From Actomonas aquatica (GTDB lineage Bacteria > Verrucomicrobiota > Verrucomicrobiia > Opitutales > Opitutaceae), in the NCBI RefSeq assembly GCF_019679435.2, contig NZ_CP139781.1:1674001-1738000 (forward strand): DNA of 64,000 nt. Direction: 5' to 3'. The first letter of the stretch is position 1, and every line of letters begins with the position of its first letter. This document shows, one piece after another, positions 52,726 through 62,126 of this stretch. A model generated the notes under the pieces. The model saw only the letters and a program-made list of their open reading frames with translations, had not been told where the DNA came from and did not search any database. Both the position numbers and the translations under genes were made by a program.

Positions 52726-54870
52726 TTAACGCACTTCGTAGACTTCGATCAGAGCCGTGCCGTCGCCGCCATCGGCGCCATTCACCTGCACGGTATAACC
52801 CTGGCCACCGGCTTCAACCACAAGCAGCAACGCCGCATCGGTGCTACCCGCCGTGAGCGGGAACGCGCCCAGGTCGCCCATCAGGGTCGCCAACGAAGCA
52901 TCCCAGTCGTCGTTGGTCGCGATCACATTGCGCGCGGCGTCATACACCGTGATCTGCGGATTTGCCAAGACCCCCGGCACCCCAAAGCGGCTGTTGAGTT
53001 CCGGCCCCACACCACGAATGAGCACGCGGGCATGGCCCGGACCACCGACCGTGAAGCCGGCCGTGAGCACCTTGTCGCCCGGACCCGTGTAGGTGAGCGC
53101 CGAGACGTTGACGAGCCGCGGACCGGTCGCACTGGCCGCCGGATCATAGACCTCGCTCAGAATCACCCCACCCTCGTCGCCGGTGATCTCCACGGTCTTG
53201 CTGCCGCTCACGTTTGCGATCACGGCGGCATCCTTGCTGTCGACCACGAAGGGGAAGCCTCCCACCGCGTTGGCGGTATCGAAGATGTCGGCGTAAACCC
53301 AATCGTCATTGGCCGCGATCACGGTCGGCCCTTCCTGCACGGAGAGGCGCGGGTCGGGCATCGTGCCGCTAACGTTGTAGGCCGCCAGACTCGGGCCGGC
53401 GACGCGTGCCAGGACGGATTTGCTGCCCCCATCAACCACGAAGCCGAGGCTCAGGTTTTGGCCGGCATCGAGCGGCGCGCGCACCGACAGATTGGTGAGG
53501 TAGCTGCCGCTGGTGTCCGGCGGCGTGGTGTTAAACTCGACGTCCAACGTCTGGTCGCTGCTCAGGTCGCGCACGAAGGTTTGGGTCTCGCCGTTGTAGG
53601 TCACCGTGATGCGGTGCTGGCCTTTGAACACCGTGCCGGTGAAATCGCCGCTGGCATCGGACAAGCCGTTGAGGTCGGTCCACCAAGTGCCCTTGACGCG
53701 GTCCACCCACACCTGACCGCTCGGCTTGATGACCCAGTTGGAGTCGTCGGTATCGTCGAAGAAGATCGCATTGTCCCGCCAGTGGATCGAGTCGCGCAGG
53801 CCCCAGATCGTCACGCCGTCGACCGACGGGTGCTCGAACGCGCCTTCCAGCACGTTGGCCGTGACCTCGGCCTGTTGCGCGGGGGTGGCTGAGGTCCAGC
53901 CGTTGGTGTTGATGTCGAGCTCGGTGATTTCGATGCGCAGGCCCGGCAGACCATCGGGGTGATTGGCCGTTGCAGGCATCGGCGCGGCCAGCAGATCGAG
54001 GCGGCGTTTGATCTGCTCCTTGCTGATGTAGCGATCCATGTGCGCCTGCAGACCGATACCGTAAACCGGACCGCCCGCATCGCGCACGGCGTCGACGAAG
54101 TTTTTATAGGCGATCACGTCGGAATCGTTCTCCTGCCAGAAGTTGAGGATGTTGTATTCGTTGAAGAACAACTGCGCCGCCGGCTGCGCCTGCTGGGCGA
54201 GTTTGAACCACTCGGCGACCTCGGCCGCCTGTTCCGCGACCAAGGTGGTGTTGGTCGAGCCCGGCACCGCTTTTTCAATGATGAACTCCCGCTCGTGGAA
54301 GTGCTCGTTGTAGAGATCGAAATTCACCACTCCGGTGTCCTTCAGCTCGGTGTGATACTCCGTCACATGATTGCGGATACGGGTCTTGGCCGCTGCGGCA
54401 TCGGTCTGGTTGCGCAGGTCGGACGGCACCTGGTAGGAGGCGCCCCAGATGGTGACGTGGCCTCGCACGCGGAAGTCGTAGTCACTGTTGAAGGGTTTAA
54501 AGGCCATCGCGTCGCTGATGGTCGCGCGAGTGGTGTCCCAGGGACGGCCCTCCACATAGGTCCACTTCATGTAGTTACCGAAGGTGAGCGAGTTGAAGTA
54601 GGTCTGCAGCGCATCGAGTCCCCGCACATCATATTCGGACTGACCTTGGTAAAGCTCGCCATACACGACAGCGGTGCCGAAGCGGAAGGAAGGGTTGAGC
54701 ATCTCCACCTGCACGGTCGCGCCCTGCAACGGCGCGTCGTCCTGGTTCGTCACCTGCACCTCTAGGGTGCTTTGGCGATGGGAGAGATCCTGACCGTGGA
54801 GCCAGGCACCAGTGGTTCCCAGCAGCGAGAGAGCAAACGTCGACAGACGCAGGCGAAACGAGGCCGTCAT
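52726..54870 (-). CDS. Secreted GH10 endo-1,4-beta-xylanase with C-terminal repeat module
   Basis: A 714-residue protein. Signal peptide (LSTFALSLLGTTGAWLHGQ), a short N-terminal sandwich (LEVQVTNQDDAPLQGATVQVEM), then the GH10 barrel with acid/base Glu189 in FDLYNEHF and nucleophile Glu317 in EITELDI; WGLRDSIHWRDNA matches the GH10 C-terminal Trp region. The last ~250 residues carry two copies of a module (LTNLSVRAPLDAGQNLSLGF / VNVSALTYTGPGDKVLTAGF, then VLARVAGPSLAAYN / VLIRGVGPELNSRF) seen in many verrucomicrobial exoproteins, probably for surface attachment or export. It degrades xylan backbones with the esterase encoded next. Confidence 0.93.
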   Translation of the reverse strand: MTASFRLRLSTFALSLLGTTGAWLHGQDLSHRQSTLEVQVTNQDDAPLQGATVQVEMLNPSFRFGTAVVYGELYQGQSEYDVRGLDALQTYFNSLTFGNYMKWTYVEGRPWDTTRATISDAMAFKPFNSDYDFRVRGHVTIWGASYQVPSDLRNQTDAAAAKTRIRNHVTEYHTELKDTGVVNFDLYNEHFHEREFIIEKAVPGSTNTTLVAEQAAEVAEWFKLAQQAQPAAQLFFNEYNILNFWQENDSDVIAYKNFVDAVRDAGGPVYGIGLQAHMDRYISKEQIKRRLDLLAAPMPATANHPDGLPGLRIEITELDINTNGWTSATPAQQAEVTANVLEGAFEHPSVDGVTIWGLRDSIHWRDNAIFFDDTDDSNWVIKPSGQVWVDRVKGTWWTDLNGLSDASGDFTGTVFKGQHRITVTYNGETQTFVRDLSSDQTLDVEFNTTPPDTSGSYLTNLSVRAPLDAGQNLSLGFVVDGGSKSVLARVAGPSLAAYNVSGTMPDPRLSVQEGPTVIAANDDWVYADIFDTANAVGGFPFVVDSKDAAVIANVSGSKTVEITGDEGGVILSEVYDPAASATGPRLVNVSALTYTGPGDKVLTAGFTVGGPGHARVLIRGVGPELNSRFGVPGVLANPQITVYDAARNVIATNDDWDASLATLMGDLGAFPLTAGSTDAALLLVVEAGGQGYTVQVNGADGGDGTALIEVYEVR

Positions 54871-55021
54871 AATGAAGGGTATAAGGGGTTAAAAGGGGGC
54901 GGGAGCGGTAATCTTGCCGCGACGCGGCGCGGGGCAACCTGTCCTTCGGTTCTAAAATAAGCACAGCCCGAAAAAGCGGCTCTACGTTGCGTCTTGCCCG
55001 ATCGAATCCACCTTAGCCGCC
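54871..55021. other. Divergent promoter region of xylanase and 55022 gene
   Basis: It contains an AT-rich patch ggtataaggggttaaaa near the xylanase start that could be a -10 region, but no copy of the TATAYC-N4-GATATA dyad. Nothing else is seen. Confidence 0.4.
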
Positions 55022-55876
55022 ATGCGTTTGCCTTTCCGCTGTCTCCTCGCCGCGCCCCTCGTGGTGGCGACCGTTATCGCCCAAGCTCCCTTCAGTCCGC
55101 GGCTGCTGCAGGACGATTCCATCTGGGGTGACGGCAAGGCCGAGGTGACGGTCTTTGCGGCGCAGGAGAAACGTTATGGCGAACTGCGCGAAACAGAGGT
55201 GCGCCACATCGTGGTGCGCGAAGACTTTGCCGCCGACGCGCAGGTCAAAGCCGACAACTGGCAGGCTCCCGGCACCTACCCGGTCATCAAACTCAACCAG
55301 ATCATCACCGTGCCCACCGGCACCTACCGCTACGATCAGGGCCATTCCGCTTTCTGGCGGGTGAGCGACGGACAACTCATCAAGTTCGCCTCCACCACCA
55401 ACGACTCCTGCGGCCTAAGCTACAAACAGGGCAACCTCACCGCGGGGGACTGGCACTACCGCGCCTTCACCTACTGGGAAGGTATGAGCGAGGTGGATAC
55501 CACCGCCGCCGCCCCGGTCGGCGCCCTCACCTACGACGAGTTGCCTTTCAAACTCCGCACCCTCGACTGGGGCAAAACCACCCTCTTCGAAGCGCCGCTG
55601 CTGGAAACGGTGATCGACTCCAAAGCCGACACCCTCGCCTGGGCCCCGGCGGCCTTCGCCATCCAACGCGTGCCCGACGGCTGGCGCGTCACGGTGAGTC
55701 ACGCCCACGGCACCGACCGCCTCACCTTCGATCGCGAGAGTCCCCACACCCTGCGCCGCTGGATCCGCTGGGACGGCAGCCGCCTCGAACGCACGCACAC
55801 CATTCGCCTCCCCTACTGGCAACTCAACCAACCCGGCGACGAACACTACCTGCAACCCGGCGCCACGTATCCGTGA
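55022..55876 (+). CDS. Secreted protein of a family often mislabelled Maf
   Basis: A 284-residue protein with a signal peptide (LLAAPLVVATVIAQA). The sequence WGDGKAEVTVFAAQEKRYGELRETEVRHIVVREDF, read in pieces (DGKAEVTVF, KRYGELRE, VREDF), with VIKLNQIITVPTGTYRYDQ and TNDSCGLSYKQ, matches from memory a Bacteroidota/Verrucomicrobiota envelope family labelled septum formation inhibitor Maf in databases; it has no nucleotide-pyrophosphatase motifs, so that label would be wrong. Function unknown. It diverges from the xylanase gene. Confidence 0.65.
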   Translation: MRLPFRCLLAAPLVVATVIAQAPFSPRLLQDDSIWGDGKAEVTVFAAQEKRYGELRETEVRHIVVREDFAADAQVKADNWQAPGTYPVIKLNQIITVPTGTYRYDQGHSAFWRVSDGQLIKFASTTNDSCGLSYKQGNLTAGDWHYRAFTYWEGMSEVDTTAAAPVGALTYDELPFKLRTLDWGKTTLFEAPLLETVIDSKADTLAWAPAAFAIQRVPDGWRVTVSHAHGTDRLTFDRESPHTLRRWIRWDGSRLERTHTIRLPYWQLNQPGDEHYLQPGATYP

Positions 55877-56011
55877 CCGCGAGGCGTTTGCCCGCGCAGC
55901 CGCACTGGCGGATGAATCAGGCGTTCTGTTCAAACCCAGCGAGATTTTTTCTGATTCCAGCCAGCCCGAAATTGAGCCTGACCTCCTTCGCCCGAGCGGC
56001 ACATTCGCGGC

Positions 56012-57163
56012 ATGCGTTCCGCCGCCATTGCGACCCTCGCCTTATCGATTCTCGCCCTGCCCCAAACGCTTCTGAGCTGGGACACCGTCCTGCAATTCCC
56101 CAATGATGAGGGGCTGTGGGGATATCCCCGCAGCTCCCCCGCGGATAACGCTCCGTCCCCCGGTCTCGCCACCGGCGAAAACGGGGTGATCTACCACGCC
56201 GTTTTTGGCGCGGACACCGCGCGCAACCCCACTCGCGCCTACCCTGCCATCGAATGGGATACGCCGCCCTTATTTGGGGGATACATGCTGTATTCGGAAA
56301 ACCACTCCAACGGCAGCTTCGGTCCCAACTTCGTGTGCACGATCAGCGCTTCAGCCAACGGCCACGGCGCCATTTCACTGCCCGTAACCGAAATCATCAA
56401 GACCGGCACCACCGGCACGCTCACCAACGTAGTGCTCGGCACGCTTGTAACTCCGACCGCGATTTCCGGTGACGGTGAGTTCCGCATCTTGCTGCTCGAA
56501 AAAACCTACGACCACCCCATGGCCAACGGCGGAATCGCCGAGTTCCGCGGCGCCGCTTTCGACGGCAACCGTTGGTTGGTCACCGCCGACGCGGCCAGCG
56601 ACGTGCCCAACACCGGCGTCAAATCCGTCATGGTCTCCACCCGCTCCGGTTGGCACGTCCTCGATACCACAAGCTTCACCTACGACGCGGAAACCACCAC
56701 CGCGCCCGCCGGCCCCCTCACCCAGGCTGGAGTGTGGTTTATGGCGGAGGAAACCAGCGCGCCGGCCGAGGCGGGGTTCCAGTTCGGGGTTTCCGACAGC
56801 TACTTCACCGCACGGGTCACACCGACGGTTTATCACCCCGACGAAGACGGTGATAATCAGATCTCTCTCTCCGAGCTCTTGAACGTGATCGAGCTCTACA
56901 ACAGTCGCTCTGGTTCCACCCGCACCGGCCGCTATGACACCAACTTTGCTGCCGACTCCACCAGCGACCCCACCGCCATCGCGCTCTACGAGACCTACTA
57001 TGCCGCCGACACCGATCGCGACGGCACCATTTCTCTGAGCGAACTCCTCCGCGTCATCGAACTCTACAACGTTCGTGAGGGCACCACGCGCGTCGGCCGC
57101 TACCACCTAGATTCGCAGTTCGACGATGGCGTGGCCCCCGGCGCAGCCGTGGTCGTGCCGTGA
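56012..57163 (+). CDS. Secreted protein with two dockerin/EF-hand-like repeats
   Basis: A 383-residue protein. Signal peptide (AIATLALSILALPQTLLS), then a ~250-residue beta-rich domain that I cannot name, then two matching repeats of about 50 residues: DEDGDNQISLSELLNVIELYN...RTGRY and DTDRDGTISLSELLRVIELYN...RVGRY. The Dx(D/N)xDG loops are calcium-binding in type, as in dockerins, and this repeat is recurrent at the C-terminus of verrucomicrobial exoproteins. A role in surface assembly or cell attachment is plausible; no cohesin is seen in this window. It starts 135 bp after the previous gene. Confidence 0.75.
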   Translation: MRSAAIATLALSILALPQTLLSWDTVLQFPNDEGLWGYPRSSPADNAPSPGLATGENGVIYHAVFGADTARNPTRAYPAIEWDTPPLFGGYMLYSENHSNGSFGPNFVCTISASANGHGAISLPVTEIIKTGTTGTLTNVVLGTLVTPTAISGDGEFRILLLEKTYDHPMANGGIAEFRGAAFDGNRWLVTADAASDVPNTGVKSVMVSTRSGWHVLDTTSFTYDAETTTAPAGPLTQAGVWFMAEETSAPAEAGFQFGVSDSYFTARVTPTVYHPDEDGDNQISLSELLNVIELYNSRSGSTRTGRYDTNFAADSTSDPTAIALYETYYAADTDRDGTISLSELLRVIELYNVREGTTRVGRYHLDSQFDDGVAPGAAVVVP

Positions 57164-57183
57164 TCAGAGGGGGCTGGTCGAGT

Positions 57184-57252
57184 TGTCGGGCGTAAAGCCC
57201 GACCCACAGTGACTGCGCCAACCTCCTTGTGGGTCGGGCTTTACGCCCGACA
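57184..57252. repeat. REP-like element, 25-bp perfect inverted repeat (copy 2)
   Basis: Arms at 57184-57208 and 57228-57252 are identical to those at 51771-51842, with a different 19-nt loop. It sits between convergent genes (dockerin-like protein and RND pump 2), as expected for a bidirectional terminator or REP element. It is followed by gaggccggctacagc, the inverse of the ctgtagccggc found beside copy 1. Confidence 0.92.
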
Positions 57253-57294
57253 GCGCCGTCGAGGCCGGCTACAGCAGAGGACCCCCCTCCCCGC

Positions 57295-60200
57295 TTACTC
57301 GCGGGCTCCGGCCAGGGACTCCTGCTTCGCCACTTCCTTTTCGATCTGGGCCGCTTGCACCAGACCGTGGGCACTGGACTTGCCGGTGACCTTCATGACC
57401 ATCGCGTCCATCATGATGTAGATCGCCGGAATCACGAAGAGCGTGAGGAAGGTCGCGATCGCCAGGCCGCCCACAATGGCCAGACCCATCGGGTTGCGCG
57501 TTTCGCTGCCCGGACCGCTGGCCAGCGCGAGCGGCAAGGCACCGAGGATGGTCGACACCGCCGTCATCAGAATCGGCCGGAAACGCAACGTGGCCGCTTC
57601 GTGCGCGGCCTGCGCGGCGTTACGCCCCTCGATGCGAAGTTGGTTGGCGAACTCGACAATCAGAATGCCGTTCTTCGCCACCAGGCCGATCAACATGATC
57701 AGGCCGAAGCGCGAGAACAGGTTGTCGGTCATCGGCGTGCCCCAGAAACGCGAGGCCCACAGCACGGCCACGCCGCCGGTGAGCGCCAGCACCACGCCAC
57801 TGAAGATCGTGATGGGATGAATCCATGACTCGAACTGAGCCGCGAGAATCAGGAAAGTGAATACAAGCGCCAATCCGAAGAGCACGCGCGCATCGGCCGA
57901 GCTTTCGACAAACTCCCGCGTCTCGCCGTCCCAGGTGTAGTTGTAGTTCTCGGGCAGGATCGCGGTCGCGAGGCGTTCGAGTTCCGCCACACCGTCACCT
58001 TGGGTGAAACCTTCGTTGAGCTGCGCTGAGACCGAGATGGAACGTTGGCGATCAAAGTGCGGGTAGGCCTCGGGCACGATCTCCTCGCTCGTCTCCACGA
58101 GGTTGCTGAGCTGCACCAGATGACCATCCGTCGAGCGCAGGTAGATCTTGCCGAGATCGGCCGGCGAGGTGCGATCGGCGTCCTCGACCTGCAGCATGAC
58201 ATCATACTCGTCGGCGCCGCGGCGGAAACGGGTCACGCGGCGACCACCGAAGAGGGACTCGAGCGTGGTCGCCACGTCGAAAACCGGTACATTGAGGTCG
58301 GCCGCGCGCGCGCGGTCCACCTGCACGTTGAGCTGCGGTTTGTTGGGCTCGGGGCTGATGCGCGGACGATTCAGCACCGTGCTGTCGCGCAGGCCGGCGG
58401 TGATCTGTTCGGCGATGCTTTGGAGCTGCTTAAACTCGGGTCCGACCAGCACCATCTCGACGCCACCCGAGGCACTGCGGCGTCCGCCCAGCGGGCGCAC
58501 TGGCGCGGCGATGATCATGCCCCCGGGATTGGCGGCAAACTTGGAACGCAGGTCGGCCAACACCTCCTGGGTGGAGCGTTCGCGATCCTCCCAGTTCTTG
58601 AGCATCACAAACATGAACCCCCGGTTGGCGCCGCCGCCGCCAAATCCGGTGATGCGAAACATCTTTTGGATTTCGGGGGTGTTGAGCAGCACGGCCTCGG
58701 AGTCGCTGGCGTAGCTCGCGGCGTATTGCGGCGTCGAACCGAGCGGGAAATTCATGATCACGCGGAACACACCGCGGTCCTCGTTGGGCGTGAGTTCACG
58801 CTGCAGGTGGCCATAAAACCACGGGCCCGCCGCCGCAAAACCCGCGACGACCAGCAGCACCACCCACTTCACTCGCAGCACCGCGGCCAAGGTCCGCGAA
58901 AACACCGAGTTGATCGCCTCAAACATCGGCTCGGTGAGGCGGTAAAACAGACCGTGGGTGATTTTGCCGTCCGCCCCGTGGTGCGCATTGAGCAGCCGCG
59001 AACACAACATCGGCGTGAGCGTGAGTGCGATGAGACTCGAGACCGAAACCGCCACCGCGAGGGTGATGCCGAACTCAAAAAACAGCCGCCCCGTGCGCCC
59101 CGATTGGAAAGCCACCGGCACAAACACCGCGATGAGCGTGAGCGTCGTCGAAATGACCGCGAAAGCCATCTGCCGCGCACCGAAGATCGCCGCGTGGATG
59201 GGCCCCTCTCCTTCCTCGATGCGCCGATAAATGTTTTCCAGCATCACGATGGCGTCGTCCACCACCAGGCCCACTGCCAGCACCAGCGCGAGCATGGTGA
59301 GCAGGTTGAGGCTGAACCCAAACAACTGGATCACCGCAAACGAACCGACGATCGACACCGGGATTGCCACCAACGGGATCACCGTCGCCCGCCAGTCACG
59401 CAGGAAGAGGAAGATCGTGAGCACGACCAACACGCCGGCCACGTAGAGCGTAAAATACACCTCATCGACCGAGCGCTCGATGAACACACTGGTGTCGTAA
59501 GCGACCTCGAGATTCACGCCTTCCGGCAGGTTGCGTCGCAACGCGGGCAACTGGGCTTTGATCTCGTCGGCCACCTGCAGGAGGTTGGCCTGGGTCTGCT
59601 TCTGCACGCGCATGCCGACCGCAGTGCGACCGTTGTAGTAGGCCTGCACGCGGTAGTCGCTGGAGCCGAGTTCCACCCGGCCCACGTCGGAAAATTTGAT
59701 CTGCGTATTGCCCCGCGTTGCGAGCACCAGGTTCTCGTAGTCGCTCACCTCGTTGAGGCGGCCTTCCAGGCGCATGCCAAACTCGCGCGTGACCGACTCG
59801 ATGCGACCGCTGGGGATGTCGACATTCTGCTGGCGCAGCGCGCGTTCGATGTCGGACACCGTCAACTGATAGGCGGCAAGCCGATCGGGATCGACCCACA
59901 GGCGCATCGCAAAGCGCGGCGCCCACAAGCTCACGCGGGAGACGCCCGGCACGGTTTGCAAACGTTGCACGACGACGTTCTCCGCGAGCTCCGCCAACTC
60001 GAGGCGCGAGAAGCGATCAGAGTTCATCGAGATGGTAAGCACCGGATCGGCGTCGGAGTCGGCCTTCTCGACGTCGGGCGAACGCACCTCGTCGGGCAGG
60101 CGATCCTGCACGCGGCCCACCTTGTCGCGCACGTCGTTGGCGGCTTCGTTGATGTCGCGGCGCAAGTCGAATTCGAGGCTCACGCTGCCGCGACCGGCGT

Positions 60201-60453
60201 TGGCGTTGGCGCGCATGATGCGCACGCCATCGATGGAAGAGAGCTCCTCCTCCAGCGGATCCACGATCTGGGTCTCCACCACCTCGGCCGCGGCGCCAGG
60301 ATAGTTGGCGTCGACCGAAACGATGGGTGATTCGATGTCGGGGTATTCCCGCACCGGCAGGCGCAGAAAGGACAGGCAGCCCACCAAGATGATGAGCAAA
60401 GCCAGGACGATACAGACGACCGGGCGTTTGATGGAAACGTCGGAGAGCAGCAT
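57295..60453 (-). CDS. RND efflux transporter, inner-membrane pump 2
   Basis: A 1052-residue protein with the same order as the pump at 17172: MLLSDVSIKRPVVCIV start, TM4 relay in LVVDDAIVMLENIYRRIEEGEG, second-half motif LFSRFGLIMLIGLVAKNGILIVEFANQLR (in pieces) and ALPLALASGPGSETRNPMG near the end. It has clearly diverged from pump 1, so it is an old paralogue, not part of the recent duplication. It is a proton-driven efflux subunit; substrates cannot be predicted. The adaptor gene lies 30 bp upstream, and no outer-membrane channel gene is adjacent. Confidence 0.95.
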   Translation of the reverse strand: MLLSDVSIKRPVVCIVLALLIILVGCLSFLRLPVREYPDIESPIVSVDANYPGAAAEVVETQIVDPLEEELSSIDGVRIMRANANAGRGSVSLEFDLRRDINEAANDVRDKVGRVQDRLPDEVRSPDVEKADSDADPVLTISMNSDRFSRLELAELAENVVVQRLQTVPGVSRVSLWAPRFAMRLWVDPDRLAAYQLTVSDIERALRQQNVDIPSGRIESVTREFGMRLEGRLNEVSDYENLVLATRGNTQIKFSDVGRVELGSSDYRVQAYYNGRTAVGMRVQKQTQANLLQVADEIKAQLPALRRNLPEGVNLEVAYDTSVFIERSVDEVYFTLYVAGVLVVLTIFLFLRDWRATVIPLVAIPVSIVGSFAVIQLFGFSLNLLTMLALVLAVGLVVDDAIVMLENIYRRIEEGEGPIHAAIFGARQMAFAVISTTLTLIAVFVPVAFQSGRTGRLFFEFGITLAVAVSVSSLIALTLTPMLCSRLLNAHHGADGKITHGLFYRLTEPMFEAINSVFSRTLAAVLRVKWVVLLVVAGFAAAGPWFYGHLQRELTPNEDRGVFRVIMNFPLGSTPQYAASYASDSEAVLLNTPEIQKMFRITGFGGGGANRGFMFVMLKNWEDRERSTQEVLADLRSKFAANPGGMIIAAPVRPLGGRRSASGGVEMVLVGPEFKQLQSIAEQITAGLRDSTVLNRPRISPEPNKPQLNVQVDRARAADLNVPVFDVATTLESLFGGRRVTRFRRGADEYDVMLQVEDADRTSPADLGKIYLRSTDGHLVQLSNLVETSEEIVPEAYPHFDRQRSISVSAQLNEGFTQGDGVAELERLATAILPENYNYTWDGETREFVESSADARVLFGLALVFTFLILAAQFESWIHPITIFSGVVLALTGGVAVLWASRFWGTPMTDNLFSRFGLIMLIGLVAKNGILIVEFANQLRIEGRNAAQAAHEAATLRFRPILMTAVSTILGALPLALASGPGSETRNPMGLAIVGGLAIATFLTLFVIPAIYIMMDAMVMKVTGKSSAHGLVQAAQIEKEVAKQESLAGARE

Positions 60454-60483
60454 GGGTGAGCGGGTCGCGCCGAACGGCCGGTT

Positions 60484-61620
60484 CTAGGGTTGAGTGAACT
60501 CCGCGCGCAGCGGCTGCGGATCCAGCGGCGCGCCCGGGAACAGGATCAGCGCCCCTACACCGGAGGCGACCACTTCGGTCCCCTCGTTCAACACCCCGCG
60601 CAGGGGCACGACCTCCACGATGCCATGCGCGCGCAAGCCGGTGCGCACGGGCACGAACTGCGCGGCAGGCACCTCGCCGCTGCGGTCGACCACGATGATC
60701 TGCACGCCGCGCGAGTTGGTGAGGATGGCGCCTTCCGGCACCGCGAGGACGTCGCTCTTCTCCTCCAGCACGAGATTGATGTTGGCAAACATGCCGGGGC
60801 GCAGCGCCGCGTCGCTCGATTGCAGCACGGCCTTCACTTCCGAGGAGCGCACCGTGCGATCGATCGTCGAACTCACAAAATACACCTCACCGCGCAGGTC
60901 CTGATCGCTCTCCCCCGCCCGCACGCCGCGGGTGCGCACGTTGACCACCGTGCCGGGATGGACTTTGCCGAGGAAACGCTCCGGCACTTGGAAATCGATC
61001 TTCAACCGACTCAGGTCGTTGATCGTCGTGATGACCGTCGAGGGCGTCACGTAATCACCGGGCGAGATCGTGCGGGCTCCGACCACGCCGTCGAAGGGCG
61101 CGCGGATCTCCGTCTTGCCGATGCGCAGGCGGATGAGCGAAAGCTCGGCTTCGGCGGCGGCGAACTCGGAACGCGCCCGATCGTATTCCGACTGCGCGAT
61201 GGTGCGCGATTGGCTCAGGTTCTCCGAACGCTCGACATTCAGTTTGGCGAGATTGAAGCGGGCTTCGATCTGCGCGAGCTGAGCGCGCAACTCCGCGTCG
61301 TCGATCTTGAGTAACAGGTCCCCCGCCTTCACCTGCTGGCCTTCGTCAAAAAAGATGCCGCGCACGATGCCGCCGATCTCTGTGCGCATCTCGGCCGATT
61401 CGTTGGCCGCGAGCGAGCCCACCAGATTCAGGCTCTCGATCATGGGTCGCTTGCTCAGTGTGACCACCTCCACCGCCTGCGGCTGTTGGGCATTGGCCCG
61501 ACCCGCCTGCGAGCCGGTGAGCGGACGCTCCCCGCCCTCATTCTTGGCGCAACCGGTGGCCAACACGGCACCGATCAGCGCGACCAGCAAAGTCGAGGGA
61601 ATGGAACGAGGCAGGGGCAT
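60484..61620 (-). CDS. RND periplasmic adaptor lipoprotein 2
   Basis: The start is set at ATG 61620, which has an upstream AGAGGAAG ribosome site and gives a clean lipoprotein signal (MPLPRSIPSTLLVALIGAVL, lipobox ATGC); the frame above adds 13 residues only. The 378-residue product shows lipoyl half (EGQQVKAGDLLLKIDDAELRAQ), hairpin (ARFNLAKLNVERSENLSQSR), second lipoyl half (TEIRAPFDGVVGARTISPGDYV) and beta-barrel (VPERFLGKVHPGTVVNVRTRG). It joins pump 2 to an outer-membrane channel. Confidence 0.93.
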   Translation of the reverse strand: MPLPRSIPSTLLVALIGAVLATGCAKNEGGERPLTGSQAGRANAQQPQAVEVVTLSKRPMIESLNLVGSLAANESAEMRTEIGGIVRGIFFDEGQQVKAGDLLLKIDDAELRAQLAQIEARFNLAKLNVERSENLSQSRTIAQSEYDRARSEFAAAEAELSLIRLRIGKTEIRAPFDGVVGARTISPGDYVTPSTVITTINDLSRLKIDFQVPERFLGKVHPGTVVNVRTRGVRAGESDQDLRGEVYFVSSTIDRTVRSSEVKAVLQSSDAALRPGMFANINLVLEEKSDVLAVPEGAILTNSRGVQIIVVDRSGEVPAAQFVPVRTGLRAHGIVEVVPLRGVLNEGTEVVASGVGALILFPGAPLDPQPLRAEFTQP

Positions 61621-61742
61621 GCTTCCTCTGCATGAAGCGGCTTTCAACATCGGGGGCAAATACCGCCCCCGATTTACGTTAATAGCAAGCGAGCCGGTGT
61701 GAACGGCACGCGATTTTAGCGCGAAACGCGCCAGGCGCGACC

Positions 61743-62126
61743 TCAGGCCGTTTCAGCCGTGTAGGCTTCGCTGTCGAGCAGAGCGTCGATCGCGGCGGCA
61801 TCGGCCACCTTGACCTTCATGATCCAGCCACCCGCGTAGGGCTCCTGGTTGACCAGCTCCGGCGCACCGTCGAGGGCTTCGTTGACTTCCACGACTTCGC
61901 CGCTGACCGGCGCGTAGAGATCGGAGGCCGCCTTGACGGATTCCACCACGCCAAACACGGCGCCGGCTTCGAGCGTGTCGCCCACGGCCGGCAGTTCGAC
62001 GTAGGTGATGTCGCCCAGGCTGCTCTGGGCGTAGTCGGAGATCCCGACTTCCACCACGCCGTCTCCGGCGTCTTTCACCCATTCGTGGGACTTGGCGTAA
62101 CGGCGATCAGCAGGGACATTGCTCAT
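61743..62126 (-). CDS. gcvH: Glycine cleavage system H protein
   Basis: A 127-residue protein, the normal length for GcvH. The lipoylation site Lys65 lies in VESVKAASDLYAP, with SHEWVK near the N-terminus and the C-terminal EPYAGGWIMKVK. It carries the aminomethyl group from the P protein to the T protein through lipoate. Its start overlaps the gcvT stop (ATGA). No gcvP gene follows: the next gene on the strand is an efflux adaptor. Confidence 0.96.
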   Translation of the reverse strand: MSNVPADRRYAKSHEWVKDAGDGVVEVGISDYAQSSLGDITYVELPAVGDTLEAGAVFGVVESVKAASDLYAPVSGEVVEVNEALDGAPELVNQEPYAGGWIMKVKVADAAAIDALLDSEAYTAETA

